The notes below the pieces were generated by a model. The model did no database searches. It saw only the letters and a list, made by a program, of their open reading frames with translations, and was not told the DNA's origin. The position numbers and the translations under genes are program-made. Source: Campylobacteraceae bacterium (GTDB lineage: Bacteria; Campylobacterota; Campylobacteria; Campylobacterales; Sulfurovaceae). Taken from it: DNA of 15,987 bases. The stretch spans positions 1-15,987 of the forward strand of contig JALSHP010000223.1 of the NCBI GenBank assembly GCA_026982175.1, in the 5' to 3' direction. Numbering within the stretch: position 1 is the first letter of the stretch; every line of letters starts with the position of its first letter. Positions 1 through 5,612 of the stretch are shown here, in pieces.

Positions 1-623
1 TATCTGATGAGTTTGTAACAGAAAAACTTTTTATAGATGGGCAAGATTATGTTTATAGATATTATGAAAATGGCTTTACACAACCTAATCCTACTGTCAA
101 TGTTCACATGATAGAGTGGGCAATTAAACAGGCTAAAAAAGTAGAAGGTCAAGGGGATTTTTTAGAGAGCTATTGTGGTTTAGGGAATTTTACCTTGCCT
201 CTTTCTAAATATTTTAACAAAGTTTTAGCCACAGAAATTTCTAAACGTTCTATCTATGCTGCTAAAGAGAATTGTGCATTAAATAATGTAAGTAATATTG
301 AATTTATTCGTCTCTCTTCAGAGGAGATGACCCAAGCTTTAAACAAAGAACGAGCGTTTAGACGGCTCGAAGAGATAGATTTGGATGCTTATGACTTCTC
401 ATGTGTATTGGTTGATCCTCCACGTGCAGGGCTTGATGTAGACACGACTAAGCTTATTCAAAATATAGACAATATTATTTATGTTTCATGTAACCCTGAA
501 ACATTGGCAAGAGATTTGGTGGAGTTGAGTAAAACGCATGAGATTGATGAGAGTGCTATTTTTGACCAATTCCCCCATACCCATCATGTTGAGTCTGGGG
601 TATTTTTAAGAAAAAGAGTTTAA
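1..623 (+). CDS. trmA: tRNA (uracil-5-)-methyltransferase TrmA, 3' part
   Basis: This is the C-terminal part of TrmA, the SAM-dependent enzyme that makes 5-methyluridine at position 54 of the tRNA T-loop. The gene is cut by the window's left edge. The open frame runs from base 3 with no stop, so the ATG at 108 is internal, not the start. Visible landmarks are the FTQPNPTVN segment before the methyltransferase fold, the SAM-binding motif YCGLGNF (about 171-191), the VDPPRAGLD loop, the catalytic-cysteine motif SCNPET (Cys codon 489-491), and the FDQFPHTHHVESG end whose Glu (591-593) matches the general base of E. coli TrmA. The HHVESG ending favours TrmA over RlmC/RlmD-type rRNA methyltransferases. 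It ends convergently with the next gene, and the two stop codons share the bases TTAA. Confidence 0.95.
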   Translation, partial: SDEFVTEKLFIDGQDYVYRYYENGFTQPNPTVNVHMIEWAIKQAKKVEGQGDFLESYCGLGNFTLPLSKYFNKVLATEISKRSIYAAKENCALNNVSNIEFIRLSSEEMTQALNKERAFRRLEEIDLDAYDFSCVLVDPPRAGLDVDTTKLIQNIDNIIYVSCNPETLARDLVELSKTHEIDESAIFDQFPHTHHVESGVFLRKRV

Positions 624-1339
624 TTTTTACTAAATGAACTCTCTTGGATAATGACTTTGTAGAAGTAGCCATAACCAAAGTCTTTGTCAATGATTAGCTT
701 TCCTTTGGCGATGACGCTGTCACCTGATTTAAATTTTATCTCTTTGGTAGTAAAGACTATATCTTCATTATTTTTCTCTTTACTCCCTGTTCCATCTTGA
801 ATATGTACCCAATCGAGTTTCATAATCTGTTTTGAGATTTTTGCAACTTTTCCTTTTACGGAGATGTTTTGGTCTTTTAAGAAATCTTTCCACATAAAAA
901 TCTCTTCAACGGTATAAAACGCTTTTTTCTCAAAAGATTTGTTTGGTTTAGATGCTTCTTTTTTTGTCTGTTTTTGCTCTGTTTTAGAAGTATTAATTCC
1001 TAAAATATCTTTTAAATCTTTTACAGGAGTGGCATTTTTTTCAGGTAAATAGACATCAGAAGCGAAGATAATCTCTTTAAAAGATTTATTGAGTGATTTA
1101 CTCTTAAAATCTTTCATGATGGTCTGTTTGTCATAACCAATTTTATCCCCAACTTTGACAGGAGCATTGGCAATGGCGACCCAAAGCTCTTTGTCATCTT
1201 CTTTGACCTTGAGGTATTTGTAGCCCATGGCATCTTGAATAGATAAAATCTTTCCATAATAGATTTTTTGAGTTTTTTCAGTTGCTAAAGCATAGTTTGT
1301 TATTAAAATTAATAGGAGTAATAATAATTTACTTTTCAT
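620..1339 (-). CDS. Exported NrfJ-like / OB-fold-like protein with two domains
   Basis: This is a predicted periplasmic protein of 239 residues with an N-terminal signal sequence (hydrophobic LLLLLLILITNYALA, cleavage near residue 19). Residues about 27-98 resemble NrfJ-type domains: a GKILSIQDAMGYKYLKV strand, then WVAIANAPVKVGDKI, then a MKDFKSKSLNKSF segment. A Lys-rich linker follows (about 105-140). Residues about 142-236 look like a second OB-like domain with VKGKVAKIS and WVHIQDGTG strands. NrfJ-like proteins occur with nrf cytochrome and cytochrome c biogenesis genes in Campylobacterota, but no biochemical role is established. There is no CXXC or heme motif. It overlaps the upstream gene by 11 bp and has AGAGG at a good distance from its ATG, so the two are probably cotranscribed and translationally coupled. 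The name is family-level recognition; the function is open. Confidence 0.72.
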   Translation of the reverse strand: MKSKLLLLLLILITNYALATEKTQKIYYGKILSIQDAMGYKYLKVKEDDKELWVAIANAPVKVGDKIGYDKQTIMKDFKSKSLNKSFKEIIFASDVYLPEKNATPVKDLKDILGINTSKTEQKQTKKEASKPNKSFEKKAFYTVEEIFMWKDFLKDQNISVKGKVAKISKQIMKLDWVHIQDGTGSKEKNNEDIVFTTKEIKFKSGDSVIAKGKLIIDKDFGYGYFYKVIIQESSFSKN

Positions 1340-2018
1340 CTTTTACCTCTCTGTTTGGTGAGAAGTTTAGGACACGCAATTCATCATAGATATGAACATC
1401 TTCAACTTTTTGAACTTGTTTCATGAGCTTAATGGGTCTGTCCATCTTATAAAAAATCTTTTTAGTTACTTTCCCTTTTTCGTCATACCACTCTTGGTAG
1501 CCCTCTTTGTAGTTGTTTTTGTAGGTTACTTTGGTGTAGAGTTTTCCCTCTTTGGTGTACTCTTTTTGTTCGCCTTCTCTTTTGTTATGAACATAGTTAA
1601 CTTCTAGTGCCAATTGACCATTGTCAAAGTACTCTTTTTGGTAACCTTCTTTTAAATCATTAACATAGGTGACACGTTTTTTAATCTTTTTGTTAAGATG
1701 ATAAGTCTCTTCTACGCCATCATATTTACCCATTTTAAAATAGCAAGTAGAGAGAATGTTTCCTTCACGGTCATACCAAGTCATTTTGCCATTCCGTTTG
1801 CCTTTGGTGTAGTGTACTTCATTGGCAAGTTGTCCAGACTGATAATAAACTTTTTCTAAACCATCTTTAATGCCTGGTCTTAAATTGGTACGTGAACCAT
1901 CTATGTAATTTGTTTGTGCTTTAACTTGACCTTTATCAAAGTAAGTCACGACATATTCAGCTTGAATTTGTGTTGTTAAAAGTGTGAGAGTGGTGAGTGT
2001 TAGTAGTTTTTTTCTCAT
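1329..2018 (-). CDS. Exported YwqK/MORN-variant repeat protein
   Basis: This is a 229-residue protein with a signal sequence (MRKKLLTLTTLTLLTTQIQA, cleavage near residue 20) followed by about six tandem repeats of 24 residues. A typical unit reads YQKEYFDNGQLALEVNYV and ends in a K-x-x-G turn: x-x-x-x-Y-x-x-x-G-x-L-x-x-x-V-x-Y-x-x-x-x-K-x-G. This is the MORN-variant (MORN_2, YwqK-type) pattern, which forms stacked beta hairpins. YwqK is named as an antitoxin in Bacillus, but exported homologues in Gram-negatives are not shown to be antitoxins, and no toxin gene lies beside this one, so I do not call it one. The last residues (about 195-229) leave the repeat pattern. AAAGGG lies about 10 bases before the ATG. 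Its 3' end overlaps the NrfJ-like gene by 11 bp. Confidence 0.75.
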   Translation of the reverse strand: MRKKLLTLTTLTLLTTQIQAEYVVTYFDKGQVKAQTNYIDGSRTNLRPGIKDGLEKVYYQSGQLANEVHYTKGKRNGKMTWYDREGNILSTCYFKMGKYDGVEETYHLNKKIKKRVTYVNDLKEGYQKEYFDNGQLALEVNYVHNKREGEQKEYTKEGKLYTKVTYKNNYKEGYQEWYDEKGKVTKKIFYKMDRPIKLMKQVQKVEDVHIYDELRVLNFSPNREVKDEK

Positions 2019-2059
2019 AAAATTTATACCCTTTAGTGAAAATTTAGTTAAAAATTTTT

Positions 2060-2097
2060 AACAAAAGGTATACTCCTCCCCAAAGGGAAGAAGTATA
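2060..2097 (-). terminator. Intrinsic terminator or attenuator after the multiheme cytochrome gene
   Basis: Arms at 2069-2081 and 2085-2097 pair over 13 bp around a 3-base loop, beginning 9 bp past the cytochrome stop. In the minus-strand RNA every position pairs, with two G-U wobbles. In the plus-strand RNA those two become C-A mismatches, so the hairpin is built for minus-strand transcription. The RNA continues as CCUUUUGUU, a weak and interrupted U tract. The same-strand YwqK-like gene starts 42 bp beyond the end of this region, so partial read-through is possible. Confidence 0.65.
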
Positions 2098-2105
2098 AAG
2101 AGTGC

Positions 2106-4457
2106 TTAGTTCCAACTGTCAGTTACGACTTTTGTAGACTTAGCATATGGATACTTTTTAACCAATGCTTTCACAGAAAGTTTAGTATCTCCACCTCTCA
2201 TGAAGTGAGCAAGTGTAACTGATGCCCAGTAATCATGTTCATATTCAGTACCTTTAAGTTGAGCAGGTACACCCTCTTTGTTAACTGTGTGACATGCAGC
2301 ACAAGTTACAGGACCAGCATATTTACCATCTGGTGAGAACTGAAGTGCTTGTTCATGTGTTGTAACATCAACAGTTTTTTCAGGACCATCATATCTTGTA
2401 GAGTAAAGACCATGTGTAGACTCGTGACATGATTGACATGCAATGTCTCCGTGAGCTTTAGAGTATCTGTACAGTGAATACTTGTTTGGTAAATCAATTG
2501 GGAAGTATTTACCACCAGTTTCACTCTCTACAAATGGAGCAGCGTGACAGTCAGCACAGTGAGGCTCAGCCGCAGCTAACCACCAGTCATTACCACCAGA
2601 AGCAGCAGCATAAGGAACATCTCCACCTGTTGCGTGATTCCATGGTTTAAGGTCTAACTTACCATCTTTACCAATATTTTTAACCAATACAGCTGATTTG
2701 TGGTTGATGTAGTAATCAAGAACATCATTGTCGCCTGTTGCTTTAGGGTCAGCCATGGCAGCAAATTTCTTCGCATCTCCACCAGCAATTCCAGCAATCA
2801 TCTCTTTAAGTGATTTATTTCTTAAAGTTGTACCAGCTTGTGTACTGTCGTGAGTAATGTTATCAGAATTTTGGAATGCTTGAGCTACTTTTGTGTGACA
2901 GTTTGTACAGTAAAGTCCTCTCATTTCAGAATCTTTTCCATGCTCATCTTTCATAGAAACATTTTTATATTGCCATTTACCATATTCGTTTAAGAAGAAT
3001 GGTGGTTTAGCATTTGGATTAGAGTGAGCATCACGTCTTACGTAACAACCTCCACCAGATTTTCTAATATCACCTTTAGAGAAACGACCTTCACCATATC
3101 TATCAGTAACACGGAACGGATTTGTTTCGTCATTCATGTTAGGATTTTGGAAGTGCGTAGGGTGACAAGATTGACAAGATTGAGCTCTACCAGCTCCATC
3201 AGGCATAGGAACCATCGCAAGGTGGAATCCGTGAATTGCTTCAGATAAAGGTTTAGCTTTAACGGTTTTGTATCCTGTCGCTGTTGGTCTTGGCTCTTGA
3301 AGGTTACCAGAAACGTTGTCACCATGACAGTCAGTACAGTTTACTAAACCAGTTTTACCAAGTCTACCTGAAGAAGCGTTGTCTTTGTAATCACTTAGGA
3401 ATGTTGTTCCGTGGTGTGCATCGTGAAGTCCAAGAATGTTAATTGAAGACTCTGCAAGTCTTGCCATGTATTCACTCTCATCAGCATAAGTTTTCCAGTA
3501 AGCATACTCTTTATCAGATAACTTAAGACCTTCGTCTCTTGCCATTTGAGCTGCTTTACCATCTCTTGAGTGACAAGCATGACAGTTAGGAATATCTACA
3601 GGGTTTGTACCAAAGTAAGAGATAACTTGACCTTTAGCATTTTTCATCTGTTTACCTGTGTTGTCATGAAGTTCTACGGTAGAGTATTGGAAAGGTTGGA
3701 AATCTTTTTCAGTTACTGAACGGATTGTCCCTTTTCTTGTGCTATCGTTAAACGCAGTTAATGGAAGACCAAGTGCATCCCAAAGGTGAGAAGCAGTAAG
3801 AACTAATTTAACATTTTTAACAGCAGGTACAAGTGTATCTGTCATAACAATGTTACCACCATGTTTACCAGCATACTCTAAGTAAGCACCAGAAACTGGC
3901 ATACCTGAAGGTCCACAGTCAATTCTAACTGGAACTTGTCGTCCAATTCTAAGTCTGTCTTTGTCCTCTGCACCCTTTGGAATAGTACCCTCTAAATCTT
4001 TGTAGATAAATAGGTGCGTCCAAACATAGTTTGCAACGTTATCTCCAGCTGAATCAAAGTGACCATCACCATCAACATCTTTAGCTACTGTCCAGTATTT
4101 CATTTTGTTACCTTCACTATAAGAGTTATCTCTTGTATAGTAGTAAAGTTTAACATTATCTTCTGGTGATAAGAGTACAGGTGCTTTTCCCCCTGCTCCT
4201 GTCTTAATAGCTTGAGCTTGAATTGAGTTGTATGGTGGAATTACACAACAGTAATCCATAGAAAATCCAACACAGTGCATACCTAGCTCGTAGTTTACAA
4301 AAATGTTGTATTTGTTTGTTGGTTCATAGTTTTCACCAACTTTCTTTAGCTTAGACATTGAGAACGGTGGGTTCTTGTCATAAGCAGTTACAGAAGTAGT
4401 CATCATAAATATCATGGTAAACATTGCTACCAATGAAATTAATAAGTTTTTCTTCAT
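2106..4457 (-). CDS. Periplasmic multiheme cytochrome c, seven CXXCH sites
   Basis: Numbering is from the ATG at 4457 (783 residues). A signal peptide (MKKNLLISLVAMF..., cleavage after VTA, residue 25) leads to a heme-free domain of about 265 residues and then a cytochrome region with seven CXXCH heme sites at Cys 292, 374, 428, 517, 634, 674 and 719. The first domain contains GMHC (Cys62) and YCC (Cys70, 71) and a calcium-loop-like D-x-D-G-D-G-x-x-D run at 127-135. Another Cys (471) lies in GGGCYVRRDAH, which is not a standard heme site. Many extra His residues could serve as distal ligands. The protein should be matured outside the cytoplasm by a CcsBA system such as the one encoded at 5613. 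It may carry electrons or be a reductase or oxidase, but nothing here identifies a substrate. The upstream in-frame ATG at 4484 is less likely because the ribosome site favours 4457 (or 4460). Confidence 0.9.
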   Translation of the reverse strand: MKKNLLISLVAMFTMIFMMTTSVTAYDKNPPFSMSKLKKVGENYEPTNKYNIFVNYELGMHCVGFSMDYCCVIPPYNSIQAQAIKTGAGGKAPVLLSPEDNVKLYYYTRDNSYSEGNKMKYWTVAKDVDGDGHFDSAGDNVANYVWTHLFIYKDLEGTIPKGAEDKDRLRIGRQVPVRIDCGPSGMPVSGAYLEYAGKHGGNIVMTDTLVPAVKNVKLVLTASHLWDALGLPLTAFNDSTRKGTIRSVTEKDFQPFQYSTVELHDNTGKQMKNAKGQVISYFGTNPVDIPNCHACHSRDGKAAQMARDEGLKLSDKEYAYWKTYADESEYMARLAESSINILGLHDAHHGTTFLSDYKDNASSGRLGKTGLVNCTDCHGDNVSGNLQEPRPTATGYKTVKAKPLSEAIHGFHLAMVPMPDGAGRAQSCQSCHPTHFQNPNMNDETNPFRVTDRYGEGRFSKGDIRKSGGGCYVRRDAHSNPNAKPPFFLNEYGKWQYKNVSMKDEHGKDSEMRGLYCTNCHTKVAQAFQNSDNITHDSTQAGTTLRNKSLKEMIAGIAGGDAKKFAAMADPKATGDNDVLDYYINHKSAVLVKNIGKDGKLDLKPWNHATGGDVPYAAASGGNDWWLAAAEPHCADCHAAPFVESETGGKYFPIDLPNKYSLYRYSKAHGDIACQSCHESTHGLYSTRYDGPEKTVDVTTHEQALQFSPDGKYAGPVTCAACHTVNKEGVPAQLKGTEYEHDYWASVTLAHFMRGGDTKLSVKALVKKYPYAKSTKVVTDSWN

Positions 4458-4463
4458 CATCTT

Positions 4464-4469
4464 CTCCTT
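4464..4469 (-). promoter_or_regulatory. Ribosome binding site that decides the cytochrome start
   Basis: AAGGAG on the minus strand lies 6 bases before the ATG at 4457 and 3 bases before the ATG at 4460. Nothing comparable precedes the upstream in-frame ATG at 4484. The predicted signal peptide also begins cleanly at MKKNLL. Confidence 0.75.
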
Positions 4470-4493
4470 GTTTTGAAATTTCAATGCATTATT

Positions 4494-4499
4494 ATTATA
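4494..4499 (-). promoter_or_regulatory. Putative -10 box for the multiheme cytochrome
   Basis: A perfect TATAAT on the minus strand lies about 37 bp before the chosen start and would give a leader of about 30 bases. There is no convincing -35 box, which is usual for this phylum. The surroundings are so AT-rich that a chance match is possible. Confidence 0.4.
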
Positions 4500-4573
4500 A
4501 TGTGAATATTATTTGATTTTCCTTTTGTTTATTATAAATAAAAATGATGAATCTCAAATAGTAACGTAAAAGA

Positions 4574-4589
4574 GAAAAGTTTAACACTT
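4574..4589 (+). repeat. 16-bp motif, copy 1 (divergent promoter region)
   Basis: GAAAAGTTTAACACTT lies in the middle of the 233-bp intergenic region between the divergent cytochrome and Cys-repeat genes. It matches 14 of 16 bases of the motif at 5522-5537, differing only by a swapped GT/TG pair. It could be a regulator binding site or a chance match in AT-rich DNA. The rest of this intergenic region shows only the -10 boxes and ribosome sites listed separately. Confidence 0.35.
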
Positions 4590-4647
4590 ATTGTTTTTAT
4601 ATATTAGATTAAAAAATGAGCTTATATTTCATTTAAGATTAAAGTGC

Positions 4648-4653
4648 TATTAT
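4648..4653 (+). promoter_or_regulatory. Putative extended -10 box for the Cys-repeat gene
   Basis: TATTAT preceded by TGC forms an extended -10 (TGNTATTAT, 4645-4653), 37 bp before the ATG at 4691. An AAAAGGA ribosome site follows at about 4676-4682. Confidence 0.45.
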
Positions 4654-4690
4654 CGCTTAAAATTTTTGTTAGACCAAAAGGAATCATTAA

Positions 4691-5491
4691 ATGAAACGAT
4701 TAACAATAAAACTACTCCTCTTACTATTTATTACTTTTAACTCAACTCTTTTTGCGGACTTTTTTAACAGTGAAGCAAAAGCGAAAGTAACTTATAAAGC
4801 TGAGAGAGAAAAATATTGTAAATTTTTCACTCAAAAAGCGATTGATTATCAAAAAGATATGCGAAATGATGAATTGGCACATATGACCTTAGCGTCTTAT
4901 AAAAAGAGAGCCACCATCTACTGTTCTGCAAAATCACCTGAAAAAATTACCTCTAAAAAAGAGGAGCTTAAAGAGGTGATTAATGTTGAAAAAAATATTT
5001 TTCTTGAAGATGAACGTCTTTGTAAGATATTTAAAAATAAAATTTTAAAATATCAAGAAAATATGAGAATTGATGCTTTGGCTTATATCACTTTAGAGTC
5101 TTATAAAAAACGTGCTTACATCTTTTGTTCACAAGAAAACTTAGAGGAGAAAGAACAAAAGGTACGAGAGGAAGACAAACAACTTTGCCATCTGTTTACA
5201 CAAGGGCCTAAAGTTTGTATTTTATTTGAGAAAAAGGTACAGCGTGAAAGTACTGAAGAGATTACCAAAACAACACTTGAATCTTTTAAAAAACAAGCAA
5301 GTATCTTCTGTTCAGATGCTGAACTAGAGGAGAAAGATAAACAGGTTCATAAAACACATGAAGCACTTTGTCGCTTATACAGTCATAAGATGGAGCTTTA
5401 TAAAAAAGGTGTTTCTAAAGATAAAGATTATGCTGAACATCTTAAACTTTATACCAAACGCTTCAATTACTTCTGTGGACATCAAGAGTAG
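4691..5491 (+). CDS. Exported protein with four Cys-paired helical repeats, unknown family
   Basis: I do not recognise this 266-residue protein. It starts with a signal peptide (MKRLTIKLLLLLFITFNSTLFA, cleavage near residue 22). The rest is charged and predicted helical, arranged as about four repeats. Each begins with Cys followed by a bulky hydrophobic or Lys and F/Y, and ends with K-K/R-x-x-x-x-Y/F-C. Cys pairs fall at 43/78, 111/146, 176/207 and 227/262; three of the four spacings are exactly 35 residues and the third is 31. An additional Cys166 in LCHLF looks like a duplicated or leftover repeat start. A central block T-L-x-S-Y/F-K-K-R/Q is shared by repeats 1-3. The pairing suggests disulfide-clamped helical hairpins in the periplasm. 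There is no CXXCH, so it is not a cytochrome. It is transcribed away from the cytochrome gene and lies upstream of ccsBA. Confidence 0.8.
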   Translation: MKRLTIKLLLLLFITFNSTLFADFFNSEAKAKVTYKAEREKYCKFFTQKAIDYQKDMRNDELAHMTLASYKKRATIYCSAKSPEKITSKKEELKEVINVEKNIFLEDERLCKIFKNKILKYQENMRIDALAYITLESYKKRAYIFCSQENLEEKEQKVREEDKQLCHLFTQGPKVCILFEKKVQRESTEEITKTTLESFKKQASIFCSDAELEEKDKQVHKTHEALCRLYSHKMELYKKGVSKDKDYAEHLKLYTKRFNYFCGHQE

Positions 5492-5521
5492 TATAATATG
5501 TTAAATTAGATGTTTTTTTAA

Positions 5522-5537
5522 GAAAATGTTAACACTT
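5522..5537 (+). repeat. 16-bp motif, copy 2 (ccsBA promoter region)
   Basis: GAAAATGTTAACACTT matches 14 of 16 bases of the motif at 4574-4589. Its centre lies about 55 bp before the predicted ccsBA transcription start, a position compatible with an activator or repressor site. It overlaps the left arm of an inverted repeat. Confidence 0.35.
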
Positions 5538-5555
5538 TTCCATAAACTAACATTT
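5524..5555. repeat. Inverted repeat upstream of ccsBA
   Basis: AAATGTTA (5524-5531) and TAACATTT (5548-5555) are perfect 8-base arms separated by 16 bases. They lie 18 bp before the putative ccsBA -10 box. This could be a two-site operator; a transcribed hairpin is less likely because it would lie upstream of the predicted start. Confidence 0.4.
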
Positions 5556-5572
5556 ACTACATAAACTTTGGC

Positions 5573-5578
5573 TACAAT
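5573..5578 (+). promoter_or_regulatory. Putative -10 box for ccsBA
   Basis: TACAAT, preceded by TTGGC, lies 35 bp before the ATG at 5613. An AAGGAC ribosome site lies at 5599-5604, 8 bases before the start. Confidence 0.4.
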
Positions 5579-5612
5579 AAATCTACTACTTACTTAATAA
5601 GGACAACAACTT

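Noticed and set aside
108..110. ATG at 108 as the start of a 171-residue methyltransferase
   Set aside because: The same frame is open to the window edge and encodes recognisable TrmA sequence upstream of this ATG, so it is an internal Met.
1392..1607. A 71-codon plus-strand frame with hydrophobic, membrane-like composition
   Set aside because: It is the antisense of the charged, Lys/Glu/Tyr-rich YwqK repeats, which automatically gives Phe/Leu/Val-rich codons; no independent start signal was seen.
1329..2018. YwqK-like protein as antitoxin of a toxin-antitoxin pair
   Set aside because: It has a signal peptide and the partner gene encodes an exported OB-like protein, not a toxin; the family name alone is not evidence.
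2019..2032. TATAAA close to the YwqK-like start as a promoter
   Set aside because: It lies only a few bases from the ATG, which would give a leaderless transcript and exclude the AAAGGG ribosome site.
3024..3325. Several open frames of 60-75 codons on both strands inside the cytochrome gene (also within ccsBA, metG and the last gene)
   Set aside because: They lie wholly within well-supported genes in other frames, have no recognisable domain or ribosome site, and are expected by chance.
4691..5491. Cys-repeat protein as a cytochrome or CHCH-type (CX9C) protein
   Set aside because: There is no CXXCH, and the Cys spacing is about 35 residues instead of twin CX9C; the single CX9C-like spacing (166/176) is not repeated.
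5492..5521. Terminator after the Cys-repeat gene, from the run of T near 5513-5519
   Set aside because: Only a 5-bp stem with a loop of over 20 bases could be drawn before the T run, and it contains coding sequence; support is too weak.
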